Source: an uncultured Bacteroidaceae bacterium
GTDB taxonomy: Bacteria; Bacteroidota; Bacteroidia; Bacteroidales; Bacteroidaceae
Direction: 5' to 3'
Length of the DNA: 64,000 nt
NCBI GenBank assembly: GCA_905233765.1
Contig: CAJOCU010000013.1
Span: forward strand, 1-64,000
Shown here: positions 38,854-48,553 of the stretch, piece by piece
Layout: each line of letters starts with the position of its first letter
Position numbering within the stretch: the first letter of the stretch is position 1
Notes under the pieces: generated by a model
Told to the model about the DNA's origin: nothing
What the model saw: only the letters and a program-made list of their open reading frames with translations
Databases searched by the model: none
Position numbers and translations under genes: made by a program

Positions 38854-41442
38854 ATGACAAAAGAAACTAAAAGCCAACCGACACGCTCACGCGCGCCTAA
38901 GCGCAAGGTACACCCCAACAACAAAACCCAGGACCAAAGCCTCCACATGCACGAGGCAATGCGCGGTGATCGCGACGAGCCTCTGAACAGGATTGAAGCC
39001 ATCCGCATCGCCTTAGGTGTCCTGCTCTTGGCAGCGGCGGCCTTCACCTTGCTTAGCTTCGTCTCGCATCTGCTCACCGGCGGCGCAGATCAGAAAGTGC
39101 TGCAAGGCGGCTACTATGGCGACGCCAAGAACTGGGCGGGATACATTGGTGCCTGGTGGAGCGAGTACTGGATTACTCGCAACTTTGGCCTAGGTGCATT
39201 CTTCATTCCCGTATTCGCTTTTGCCGCATCGCTCAAGCTTACAGGAGCTTACTATGTGCGTCTGTGGAAATGGTTCATCAATTGCGCCATCCTACTCTGT
39301 TGGGTCAGCGTGGCTGCCGCTTTCTTTCTCACCTCTTCTTTCTCCGCGAACCCCTCCATCAGCTATATTAGTCCTGGTGGTTATCATGGTTTACGCATTG
39401 TCGAGATTCTCACTGGGATGGTCGGCAATGTGGGGACCTTCATCCTTATTATCCTCTCGTTGCTAGCCTACCTTTGCTATCTCAGCGCCGAGACCATCCG
39501 CATCATTAAGCGCCTGCTTCATCCCCAGCAATTCGCCCGTGAATTGCGGGAGCGCTACCCCGTGCTGAGTCGCATTGTTGCCTTCTTCCACAAACCCACG
39601 GAAGAGGATGACGCGTCCGAAGAAGAGGAGCCTACGGAAAAGGAACCCGATGTGCCGCTCGTCATCGACCTCACCGACGAGCCGTCCGTCGTCACGACAC
39701 CTTCCACCGACGTACCGCTGGCCACCGTTGTCACCCCCGTCGTAGAACCCGTGCAGCCCCTTGTCCGCGAAACGTTCCCGAGCACAGTCTCCGGCATGCC
39801 CTCCGAGACACCCTCCGAGACGCCTTTCACCATCGAGCCCGCTAGCGGCGAGGACAACGACGACACGCCCTTCACCATTGAACATCCACAGGAAGACGAG
39901 ATTCTCGATGAAGAGCACGAGGCAGCCCTCGAGCCCTACGATCCCAAGCTCGATCTGGAGAACTACCGCTACCCCACCCTTGACCTGCTCAAGCACTACG
40001 ACGTAGATCCCCATGCCAACATCGACATGGAAGAGCAGACGAAGAACAAGGACCAGATCATCTACGTCCTGCGCACATTTGGCGTTGAGATTTCCAGCAT
40101 CAAGGCCACCGTGGGTCCCACCATCACTCTCTACGAGATTACGCCAGCCCCCGGTGTTCGCATCTCCAAGATCCGCAACCTCGAGGATGACATCGCCCTT
40201 TCGCTCTCAGCCCTCGGCATCCGCATCATCGCACCCATTCCGGGCAAAGGCACCATCGGTATCGAAGTGCCGAATGCCAAGCCGCAGATTGTCTCCATGG
40301 AGAGCATCCTCAACAGCAAGAAATTCGCCGAGACCACCATGGAGCTGCCGATGGCGCTGGGCAAGACCATCACCAACGAAGTCTTCATGGCCGACCTGGC
40401 TAAGATGCCACACCTGCTCGTAGCCGGTGCCACAGGTCAGGGTAAGTCCGTAGGCCTCAACGCCATCATCACCTCACTGCTCTACAAGAAGCACCCCGCC
40501 GAGCTAAAGTTCGTCATGGTCGATCCCAAGAAGGTGGAGTTCCCCATCTACTCCCCCATCGTCAACCACTTCCTCGCACAAATCGAGGACGAGGACGACG
40601 AGCCCATCATCACCGACGTGCAGAAGGTCATCAATACACTCAAGAGCCTCTGCCTGGAGATGGACACGCGCTACGACCTGCTGAAGAAAGCCCGTGCGCG
40701 TAACATCAAGGAGTACAACGAGAAATTCAAGAACCGCCAGCTCAACCCGCAGAACGGACATAAGTTCCTCCCCTACATCGTGGTCATCATCGATGAGTTC
40801 GGAGACCTCATCATGACCGCCGGCAAGGAGATTGAGCTCCCCATCGCTCGCATCGCCCAGCTGGCTCGTGCCGTGGGAATGCACATGATCATCGCCACAC
40901 AGCGCCCGACCACTAACATCATCACGGGTACCATCAAGGCCAACTTCCCGGCCCGCATGGCCTTCAAGGTCAGCGCCATGATCGACTCCCGCACCATCCT
41001 GGACCGTCCGGGTGCTAACCAGCTTATCGGTAAGGGTGACATGCTCTTCCTTGCCGGCTCGGAGCCCATTCGTCTGCAATGCGCCTTCGTCGATACCCCC
41101 GAGGTGGAGAAGATTGCCAACTTCATTGCCTGCCAGCAGAGCTACAATGCCCCCTTCGCCCTGCCGCGTCCGCCTATGGAGGATGCCGGCGGTACTGCCG
41201 ACGTCGATATGAACCACCTCGACCCCATGTTCGCCGAGGCCGCCCGACTCATTGTCACCAGCCAGCAGGGGTCCACCAGCATGATCCAGCGCAAATTCTC
41301 CATCGGCTACAACCGCGCAGGGCGCCTCATGGACCAACTCGAGACCGCCGGTGTCGTAGGTCCCGCACAAGGTGCTAAGCCGCGCGATGTGCTCATTCAA
41401 GACGAAATCACCCTTGACAATCTCCTCAACAGTTTAGGTTAA
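38854..41442 (+). CDS. ftsK: DNA translocase FtsK/SpoIIIE
   Basis: GATGQGKSVGLNAIITSLLYKKHPAELKFVMVDPKKVE; gamma domain C-term; N-term TM helices. Confidence 0.96.
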   Translation: MTKETKSQPTRSRAPKRKVHPNNKTQDQSLHMHEAMRGDRDEPLNRIEAIRIALGVLLLAAAAFTLLSFVSHLLTGGADQKVLQGGYYGDAKNWAGYIGAWWSEYWITRNFGLGAFFIPVFAFAASLKLTGAYYVRLWKWFINCAILLCWVSVAAAFFLTSSFSANPSISYISPGGYHGLRIVEILTGMVGNVGTFILIILSLLAYLCYLSAETIRIIKRLLHPQQFARELRERYPVLSRIVAFFHKPTEEDDASEEEEPTEKEPDVPLVIDLTDEPSVVTTPSTDVPLATVVTPVVEPVQPLVRETFPSTVSGMPSETPSETPFTIEPASGEDNDDTPFTIEHPQEDEILDEEHEAALEPYDPKLDLENYRYPTLDLLKHYDVDPHANIDMEEQTKNKDQIIYVLRTFGVEISSIKATVGPTITLYEITPAPGVRISKIRNLEDDIALSLSALGIRIIAPIPGKGTIGIEVPNAKPQIVSMESILNSKKFAETTMELPMALGKTITNEVFMADLAKMPHLLVAGATGQGKSVGLNAIITSLLYKKHPAELKFVMVDPKKVEFPIYSPIVNHFLAQIEDEDDEPIITDVQKVINTLKSLCLEMDTRYDLLKKARARNIKEYNEKFKNRQLNPQNGHKFLPYIVVIIDEFGDLIMTAGKEIELPIARIAQLARAVGMHMIIATQRPTTNIITGTIKANFPARMAFKVSAMIDSRTILDRPGANQLIGKGDMLFLAGSEPIRLQCAFVDTPEVEKIANFIACQQSYNAPFALPRPPMEDAGGTADVDMNHLDPMFAEAARLIVTSQQGSTSMIQRKFSIGYNRAGRLMDQLETAGVVGPAQGAKPRDVLIQDEITLDNLLNSLG

Positions 41443-41542
41443 TTCGCCACTTTCGGCAGATTTCTGAGAATTTCTTGCGCGCGTTCTAATTATTATAGTT
41501 AACTTTGCAGCCGCGTAAGTAAATTCTTTAACCTCTACATAG

Positions 41543-42493
41543 ATGGATATTTCTGTCATTGTACCCCTTTACAATGAGGCCGAATCGCTCACTGAGCTGC
41601 ACGCGTGGATCAAGCGTGTGATGGATGCCAACGGCTTCACGTATGAAATCATCTTCGTCAACGACGGCTCCACCGATGCCTCTTGGGATGTCATAGAATC
41701 GCTCTCTGCAGAGAACCCCGAGGTGAAAGGCATTAAGTTCCGCCGTAACTACGGCAAGAGCCCCGCCCTCTTCTGTGGTTTCCGTCGCGCCGAGGGCGAT
41801 GTGGTCATCACGATGGACGCCGACCTGCAGGACTCTCCCGACGAGATTCCCGAGCTACGCCGCATGATTGTGGAAGACGGCTACGACCTGGTCAGCGGCT
41901 ACAAGCAGAAGCGCTACGACCCGCTCTCAAAGACCATTCCCACAAAGCTCTTCAACGCCACTGCCCGCGCCGTGAGCGGCATCAAGAACCTGCACGACTT
42001 CAACTGTGGCCTGAAGGCCTATCGCCACGATGTGGTCAAGAACATTGAGGTCTATGGCGAGATGCACCGCTATATCCCCTATCTCGCCAAGAATGCCGGC
42101 TTCGACAAAATCGGCGAGAAGGTCGTTCACCATCAGGCCCGCAAGTACGGCAAGACGAAGTTCGGTCTGGACCGCTTCGTTAACGGTTACCTCGACCTGC
42201 TCTCCCTGTGGTTCCTCAGCCGTTTCGGCCTGAAGCCGATGCACGTGTTTGGGTTGATGGGCACCTTGATGTTCTTCCTCGGCTTCGTGGCCGTCATCAT
42301 CGTGGGCATCAACAAGCTCTACGCCCTGGCCAACGGCATCCCTGCTCGTCTGGTAACGGATTCCCCCTATTTCTACATCTCATTGACGATGATGTTGCTC
42401 GGCACCCAGCTCTTCGTTGCGGGTTTCCTCGGCGACCTCATCAGCCGCAGCTCGCAACAGCGCAACGACTACCAGATAGAGAAGGAGTTGTAA
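41543..42493 (+). CDS. glycosyltransferase family 2 (ArnC/DPM-like) with C-term TM
   Basis: ISVIVPLYNEAESLTELHAWI...VNDGSTDASWDVI...DADLQDSPDEIPEL. Confidence 0.93.
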   Translation: MDISVIVPLYNEAESLTELHAWIKRVMDANGFTYEIIFVNDGSTDASWDVIESLSAENPEVKGIKFRRNYGKSPALFCGFRRAEGDVVITMDADLQDSPDEIPELRRMIVEDGYDLVSGYKQKRYDPLSKTIPTKLFNATARAVSGIKNLHDFNCGLKAYRHDVVKNIEVYGEMHRYIPYLAKNAGFDKIGEKVVHHQARKYGKTKFGLDRFVNGYLDLLSLWFLSRFGLKPMHVFGLMGTLMFFLGFVAVIIVGINKLYALANGIPARLVTDSPYFYISLTMMLLGTQLFVAGFLGDLISRSSQQRNDYQIEKEL

Positions 42494-42501
42494 GGGACCC
42501 C

Positions 42502-43059
42502 ATGAACATTTTTATCAAGCAATTCGACAAGGTAATCACTCCCTCCCTCATAGGAAGGGTGAAGGGTGGGTCCGCTCTATTTTTACTACTTTTCACCTTC
42601 CTGTCCTGCGACACCAACAACTGCCTGCTCGAAACCAAGGTGCAATGCGTCTATGGTTTCTATGCCTCGGCACGCAGCGACGACGGAGCTTTTGCCGCTG
42701 GTGAAGCTATTTCCGTTGCCGACACCATCACCATCACCGCCATGGGCATCAACACGGTTCTGGCCAATCGCCTCGTGAACCAGAGCGGCGTGAAACTGCC
42801 CGTGAGCTACTACGGCGACGTCGATTCGTTGCTCTTCACGTTCAACGCCACGGACGGCACGGGCTACGACACGCTCTATATCAGCAAGCGAAACATCGCC
42901 CACCTCGATGACCCCTCGTGCCCGGCCCACATGTGGCACAACATCACCTCGGTACATTCCACCCACAACCTAATAGACACGGTTCTCGTCAGTGAATCTA
43001 ACATCAACTATGACGGTCTTGAAAACCTCCAGATCTACTTCCGCACAGCTCAGGAATAG
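42502..43059 (+). CDS. lipoprotein, DUF6452-like
   Basis: ALFLLLFTFLSCDTNNCLLET lipobox; next to a DUF6048-like gene. Confidence 0.7.
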   Translation: MNIFIKQFDKVITPSLIGRVKGGSALFLLLFTFLSCDTNNCLLETKVQCVYGFYASARSDDGAFAAGEAISVADTITITAMGINTVLANRLVNQSGVKLPVSYYGDVDSLLFTFNATDGTGYDTLYISKRNIAHLDDPSCPAHMWHNITSVHSTHNLIDTVLVSESNINYDGLENLQIYFRTAQE

Positions 43060-43741
43060 CGCACTTATGCTGCTGCTTCCTTCGCTGCCAACGGCCGCGC
43101 AGGACACCTTGAGTGTGGAGGTGGGTGATACCGTGAAGGTGAAGCTGCCCAAGAAGAAGGACAAGGAGAAACGCGTTTACTGGGGCACGGCGGTGGGCGG
43201 CGACCTCGTAGGTCTCGTCATGAAGGCTTTTGGTTCGGAATGGTCGTTCATGGAGGTCATGGCGCGCGTCAATCTGAAAGACAAGTATTTCCCCGTCCTT
43301 GAGGTGGGCCTTGGCGAGGCCGACCACGAGGGCAACGACCTCGATTACCGTTTCAAGGCGCGAGCCCCCTACTTCCGCGCAGGCATGGACTACAACATCA
43401 ACAAGAAGCACAACGGCAACCGCCTGTTCGTGGGCGTGCGCTATGGCTTCTCGTTCTTCAACTACGACCTGGTCTCTCCCACCCCCTTGACAGACCCCGT
43501 CTGGCAGACCTCGCATCCCTTCAACTATGAGAGCCTCCACGGTAGCGCACACTGGGCCGAGATCGTGTTCGGTCTGGAGACGCGCCTCTGGAAGTTCATC
43601 CGCATCGGTTGGGACATCCGCGGCAAATTCCGCATCGCGCAGCAAACAGGCGAAGTGGGCCCACCCTGGCTCATTCCCGGATTCTGGAAGAACGACACCA
43701 CAGGTTGGGGCGGAACATTCAAAGTTCTGGTGGAACTTTGA
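43010..43741 (+). CDS. DUF6048-like outer membrane protein
   Basis: WGTAVGGDLVGLVMKAFGSEWSFMEVMARVNLKDKYFPVLEVGLGEAD; overlaps the upstream CDS; start uncertain (42992, 43010 or 43066). Confidence 0.7.
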   Translation: MTVLKTSRSTSAQLRNSALMLLLPSLPTAAQDTLSVEVGDTVKVKLPKKKDKEKRVYWGTAVGGDLVGLVMKAFGSEWSFMEVMARVNLKDKYFPVLEVGLGEADHEGNDLDYRFKARAPYFRAGMDYNINKKHNGNRLFVGVRYGFSFFNYDLVSPTPLTDPVWQTSHPFNYESLHGSAHWAEIVFGLETRLWKFIRIGWDIRGKFRIAQQTGEVGPPWLIPGFWKNDTTGWGGTFKVLVEL

Positions 43742-43801
43742 AAAATGAAAAATGAAGAACGAAGAGTGAAGAGTGAAGAGTGAAGAATTATGAATTAAAC
43801 C

Positions 43802-44905
43802 ATGACCGATCCATTGAACCCCATACAGGACATCCAGCAGCCAGCGGACTTGCAAGGCGCAAAGAAGCACAAGTTTGAGCCGCTCACACCGGAGGACGCG
43901 CCCAAGTCGCAATGGCGACGTTGGCACCTTCCCGTGTTAGTGCTGTTCGTCATCGCCACCATCCTGATCCTCCAGCGCCGCAACGCTCCAGCGCCCTACC
44001 AGCACAACGAGGGAGCCGTCTTTGGCACCTTCTATCACCTCACCTATCAGTCTTCCGAGGACTATCAGCCCGATGTGGAGGCTGCCTTGGAGCGTGTCGA
44101 TAAGAGCCTGTCGATGTTCAATCCGCAGAGCATCATCAGCCGCGTGAACAAGAACGAGGATGTCGCCATCGACACGCTCTTCAAGCGCGTATTCCTGTTG
44201 AGTCAGCGCGTCAGCGAAGCAACCCACGGCGCCTTCGACATCACCGTGGCACCGCTGGTGAATGCGTGGGGCTTCGGTTTCAAGAACGGCAGTATCCCCG
44301 ACAGCGTTGCCGTTGACAGCCTGCGCAGTTTAGTGGGCTGGCAGCGCGTCCAGCTCACTGCCGACGGGCACCTCCGCAAGGACGACCCGCGCATCGTGCT
44401 CGACTGCTCGGCCATCGCCAAAGGGTTCGGCGTGGATGTGGTTGCCGACCTGCTACGCAGCAAAGGCGTCAAGAACTTCATGGTAGAAATCGGCGGCGAG
44501 GTGGTGGTCAGCGGCAGCAACCCCAAGGGCGAGGCGTGGCGTATCGGCGTGAACAAGCCCGACGACGACCCCACGAGCAGCAACCACGAGTTGGAAACCG
44601 TGCTGGCGCTCGATAACCAGGCCTTGGCCACCAGCGGCAACTATCGCAACTTCTACGTCACCGACGAGGGCCGTCGTGTGGCCCACACCATCGACCCCGC
44701 CACGGGCTATCCCGTGCAGCACAACCTCCTCTCGGCCACCGTGCTGGCACCGACCTGCGCCACGGCAGATGCCTTCGCCACGGCCTTCATGGTGCTGGGT
44801 ATCGACAGCGCCAAGCAAGTGCTAGCACGCCACCCGGAGCTCGAAGTGTTCTTCATCTACGACTCCCTCGGCGTGCAACGCACTTTCTCCACCATTTCGC
44901 AATAA
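43802..44905 (+). CDS. apbE: FAD:protein FMN transferase
   Basis: ALERVDKSLSMFNPQSIISRVN...KNFMVEIGGEVVVSG...AHTIDPATGYPV. Confidence 0.92.
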   Translation: MTDPLNPIQDIQQPADLQGAKKHKFEPLTPEDAPKSQWRRWHLPVLVLFVIATILILQRRNAPAPYQHNEGAVFGTFYHLTYQSSEDYQPDVEAALERVDKSLSMFNPQSIISRVNKNEDVAIDTLFKRVFLLSQRVSEATHGAFDITVAPLVNAWGFGFKNGSIPDSVAVDSLRSLVGWQRVQLTADGHLRKDDPRIVLDCSAIAKGFGVDVVADLLRSKGVKNFMVEIGGEVVVSGSNPKGEAWRIGVNKPDDDPTSSNHELETVLALDNQALATSGNYRNFYVTDEGRRVAHTIDPATGYPVQHNLLSATVLAPTCATADAFATAFMVLGIDSAKQVLARHPELEVFFIYDSLGVQRTFSTISQ

Positions 44906-44918
44906 ACAACTATCTACC

Positions 44919-45539
44919 ATGCATATTGTCATTGCCGGAAATATCGGAAGCGGGAAAACGACGCTCACGAACATGCTTGCCCAGCACTATGGCTGGACAG
45001 CGCAGTTCGAGGCGGTCGACTACAACCCCTATCTCGAGGACTACTATAAGGACATCCCCCGATGGTCCTTCAACCTGGAGGTCTATTTCCTGAAACAGCG
45101 TTTCAAGGACCTCTTGGAGCTATCGCACACCGACAACACCATCATTCAGGACCGCAGCATCTACGAGGGCGTCTATGTCTTCACGACCAACAACCATGCC
45201 ATGGGCAACCTCTCGGACCGCGATTTCGAGACCTACATGGAACTGTTCGACAACATGACAGACATCCTGCGCTACCCCGACCTGATGATCTACCTGCGTG
45301 CCTCGGTGCCCCACCTGGTGGCCAACATCCAGAAACGGGGTCGCGACTACGAGCAGTCCATGCCCATCGACTACCTGCGCAACCTGAACCACCTCTACGA
45401 GGACTTCATCTACGAGAAATACCGCGGGCGCACCCTGGCCATCGACGTGGACCATCTCGATTTCCAACATAACACCGAGGACTTCGCCCACATCATCGAC
45501 AAAATCGACACCACCCTATTTAACCTCTTCCCAGAATAG
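44919..45539 (+). CDS. deoxynucleoside kinase
   Basis: MHIVIAGNIGSGKTTLTNMLAQHYGW...IIQDRSIYEGVYVF. Confidence 0.93.
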   Translation: MHIVIAGNIGSGKTTLTNMLAQHYGWTAQFEAVDYNPYLEDYYKDIPRWSFNLEVYFLKQRFKDLLELSHTDNTIIQDRSIYEGVYVFTTNNHAMGNLSDRDFETYMELFDNMTDILRYPDLMIYLRASVPHLVANIQKRGRDYEQSMPIDYLRNLNHLYEDFIYEKYRGRTLAIDVDHLDFQHNTEDFAHIIDKIDTTLFNLFPE

Positions 45540-45540
45540 C

Positions 45541-45648
45541 AACCCAGCCCCACCCCGACCCTCCTCAAGGGGAGGGAGTCCTTCCCCCTGAGGGAAAGTT
45601 CTTCGAAGTATCGAAGCGACCAAAGGTCGAGCGAGAAGGGGGCTCCCC
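45541..45648. repeat. GC-rich palindromic dispersed element
   Basis: CCCCACCCCGACCCTCCTCAAGGGGAGGGAGTCC...GAAGGGGGCTCCCC; nested inverted repeats. Confidence 0.6.
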
Positions 45649-45710
45649 TTAAACCTCTTAAACCCTTAAACCCTTAAACCCTTAAACCCTTTAAACTTTA
45701 AACTTTAAAC
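45649..45710 (+). repeat. short tandem repeats TTAAACCC (x4 perfect) and TTTAAAC (x3)
   Basis: ttaaacctc ttaaaccc x4 tttaaac x3 immediately 5' of ATG 45717. Confidence 0.9.
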
Positions 45711-45716
45711 TCTACA

Positions 45717-46331
45717 ATGCATATCGCCATCGCCGGAAACATCGGTAGCGGAAAGACTACCCTCACCAAGCTCCTCGCCGCGCACTACGGCTGGACCGCT
45801 CGCTTCGAGCCCGTTGACTACAACCCCTACCTCGACGACTTCTACAAGGACATGGGTCGCTGGTCCTTCAATCTGCAGATCTACTTCCTGAACAAGCGTT
45901 TCAAGGATGTCGTGGAGATAGGCCAGAGCAGCGAGACCATCATCCAGGACCGCACCATCTTCGAGGACGCTCGCATCTTCGCCCCCAACCTGCACGCGCA
46001 GGGCTACATGAGCGACCGCGACTTCAACAACTACACCGACCTCTTCGACCTGATGATGTCGCTCGTGAAGCTGCCGGACCTGATGATCTACATCCGCTCC
46101 AGCATCCCCACCCTCATCGCACAAATCCAGCAGCGCGGGCGCGAGTTCGAGCAGAGCATCCGCATCGACTACCTGCAGGGCCTTGGCGACCGCTACGAAG
46201 AGTGGATCAAGAACTACAAGGGGAAACTCATCGTCGTGGATGGCGACAACTGCAAGTTCGACAACGACCCGCAGGCGTTCCAGCAGGTCACCGACATGAT
46301 CGACGCCGAACTCTACGGCCTCTTCAGCTAG
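45717..46331 (+). CDS. deoxynucleoside kinase (paralog)
   Basis: MHIAIAGNIGSGKTTLTKLLAAHYGW...IIQDRTIFEDARIF. Confidence 0.93.
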   Translation: MHIAIAGNIGSGKTTLTKLLAAHYGWTARFEPVDYNPYLDDFYKDMGRWSFNLQIYFLNKRFKDVVEIGQSSETIIQDRTIFEDARIFAPNLHAQGYMSDRDFNNYTDLFDLMMSLVKLPDLMIYIRSSIPTLIAQIQQRGREFEQSIRIDYLQGLGDRYEEWIKNYKGKLIVVDGDNCKFDNDPQAFQQVTDMIDAELYGLFS

Positions 46332-46954
46332 GATTGCAATTTCCGGCTCACCGCCTCGCGCCAGTCGCCGTTCTTCTCCACCAGTAGCGTCTGAATGCCC
46401 ATGTCAGCCGCCGCCGCGACGTTGGCCGGACTGTCGTCCAGGAACAGCGTCTCCGCAGGCTCCAAGTGTGCATCCTCCAACATATAGCGGAAGATGGCCG
46501 CATCAGGTTTCATCATGCCCAGCTCAAAAGAACAATAGCACTTCTCCAAATAGCTGCTCAGTGGGCGCCCCGACAGGCAGAACTGCGCACTCTCGGCCCA
46601 CGACTGCACAAAGGGGTTGGTGTTCGAGAGCAGGAAGGTGCGATAGCCGCGCTCGCGCAAAGCCTCGATATATTCCAGCTTGCGCTCGTCCACGGGATTA
46701 CCCACATAGCCCAGCCACGCCCCCAGAACCTCGTCATGCGTGAGCGGGCGGTGGCACAGCGGTTCCAGCTGCCGGCGGAACTCATCGGGCGTGATGCGAC
46801 CACACTCCAGATCCTCGAAGAACCCACGCTGGTGGAAGCGGTCCAGGCGCTGCTCAGCATCCGCGAGACCAATCCGCTTGAACGTCTCCACAGCATTCTC
46901 ATAGGCAAGGTCGAAGATGACGCCACCAAAATCAAAGGCAATATTCTTAATCAT
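46328..46954 (-). CDS. HAD-family hydrolase
   Basis: MIKNIAFDFGGVIFDL...LLSNTNPF...LFLDDSPANVAAA; start moved to ATG 46954. Confidence 0.9.
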   Translation of the reverse strand: MIKNIAFDFGGVIFDLAYENAVETFKRIGLADAEQRLDRFHQRGFFEDLECGRITPDEFRRQLEPLCHRPLTHDEVLGAWLGYVGNPVDERKLEYIEALRERGYRTFLLSNTNPFVQSWAESAQFCLSGRPLSSYLEKCYCSFELGMMKPDAAIFRYMLEDAHLEPAETLFLDDSPANVAAAADMGIQTLLVEKNGDWREAVSRKLQS

Positions 46955-47093
46955 AATCCCAGCACGTAAAATATTCTGCTTCTTGCGAAACGCGCTGCAA
47001 AAGTAGCGAATTATGATGTTTGGGCAAAGAAAAAGGTGGAAAACTTGGGGGAAGGCGAAAAGGTTTGTATATTTACACGAAATAAAATAGCAT

Positions 47094-47942
47094 ATGACGA
47101 AAGGATTGGTTCTTGAAGGTGGAGGCCTGCGCGGATTGTTCTCCGCGGGCATCATGGATGTGCTCCTGGAGCATGGCGTGACCTTCGACGGCGTTGTCGG
47201 CGTGTCCGCAGGAGCCTGCTTTGGCTGCAACTACAAAAGCGGACAGGCCGGGCGTGTGCTGCGCTACAACCTACGCTATGCCCACGACCCACGCTACTGC
47301 AGTCTGTGGTCGTTGCTGACCACCGGTGGCATCTTCGGTCCCCACTTTGCCTACTACACCCTCCCACTCCACCTCGACCCCTTCGACACACGAGCTTTCG
47401 ATGCGAACCCAATGCAGTTCCATCTCGTGGCCACCGATGTTCAGACAGGCAAAGCCGTATATCGGCGCTTCGACCGCTTCAGCGACGACATCCTCGACTG
47501 GATATTAGCCTCCTCATCCATGCCCATCGTGTCGCGCATCGTGAACATCGGCGACCGCCAGCTGCTCGACGGCGGCATCGCCGACTCCATCCCCCTCCGC
47601 TATTTCCAGGAACAAGGCTTTGAGCGCAATCTCGTCGTTCTCACACAACCCGCCGACTATCATAAAAAGCCCCTGCGCCACCTGCCCCTCATCCGCCACC
47701 TGCTCCGCCATCATCCCCAACTCCTGTCAGCCTGGGAGCAGCGGCATGAGATGTACAACGCCCAGCTCGACTATATCGCCGCACAGCAGCGCCTCGGCAA
47801 CACCCTCATCCTCTGTCCGCAGCACACCCTCTCCGTAGGGCGCGTCTCCCACAATCGCCGCCTCATGCGCGAAGCCTACGACCAAGGCTGCGCACTCGCC
47901 ACATCCTACCTTCCCCGTATCACAGAGTTCCTGTCTCTTTAG
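47094..47942 (+). CDS. patatin-like phospholipase family protein
   Basis: LVLEGGGLRGLFSAGIMDVLL...GVSAGACFGCN...DGGIADSIPL. Confidence 0.9.
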   Translation: MTKGLVLEGGGLRGLFSAGIMDVLLEHGVTFDGVVGVSAGACFGCNYKSGQAGRVLRYNLRYAHDPRYCSLWSLLTTGGIFGPHFAYYTLPLHLDPFDTRAFDANPMQFHLVATDVQTGKAVYRRFDRFSDDILDWILASSSMPIVSRIVNIGDRQLLDGGIADSIPLRYFQEQGFERNLVVLTQPADYHKKPLRHLPLIRHLLRHHPQLLSAWEQRHEMYNAQLDYIAAQQRLGNTLILCPQHTLSVGRVSHNRRLMREAYDQGCALATSYLPRITEFLSL

Positions 47943-47948
47943 CAGTGC

Positions 47949-48506
47949 TTAGAAAGTGTAGGTGATGCTGCCAGCGGCCAGTTTGAGTTCATGTCCCGAC
48001 TTGTAACTGCAGACAATGGACCCAACGGCACATCCGAGAGAGATGACCCCTGTCGCTATGCCTACAACTTTTAATACTGTATTATCCTTGCTAAAGCCAG
48101 CACCGAGGCATGCGCCTCCAGCAACACCAAAGGCAGAAGCCACGAACATGAGATTATTAGACCTTTGAATCATCGTCCCAGCCTTCATCAGATGGACGTC
48201 TGGCCCCATCTTCTCATCATGACGGCTCAGCAGGCTGTTCCGTTGAGTGATTAGTCTCCACTTCATAGAAGAAAGAGAATCGGTTACATGGTCTCTGGCA
48301 CTAAACTGCTGCCCGTTCCTTTCTACAGTATAATAAGCCGAGCGGCCTTTCAGTTGTTCTTCAACATTCTGTATGGCCGCATTGAGCCGATTAAGGCTGT
48401 CTATCATTTCGGCATACTTCAATCTTACGATGCCATAGGTGGTTTCCTGTGCATTCACCGGCAGAATGGCCAATGTAAATAATAAGGATAAGAAGAGTTG
48501 TTTCAT
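47949..48506 (-). CDS. hypothetical exported protein
   Basis: Signal peptide MKQLFLSLLFTLAILPVNAQ, C-term hydrophobic segments. Confidence 0.65.
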   Translation of the reverse strand: MKQLFLSLLFTLAILPVNAQETTYGIVRLKYAEMIDSLNRLNAAIQNVEEQLKGRSAYYTVERNGQQFSARDHVTDSLSSMKWRLITQRNSLLSRHDEKMGPDVHLMKAGTMIQRSNNLMFVASAFGVAGGACLGAGFSKDNTVLKVVGIATGVISLGCAVGSIVCSYKSGHELKLAAGSITYTF

Positions 48507-48553
48507 TGTTTGTAATTTATTTAAGGTAAGTAATTTATCTGTTTCCTTTCGCC

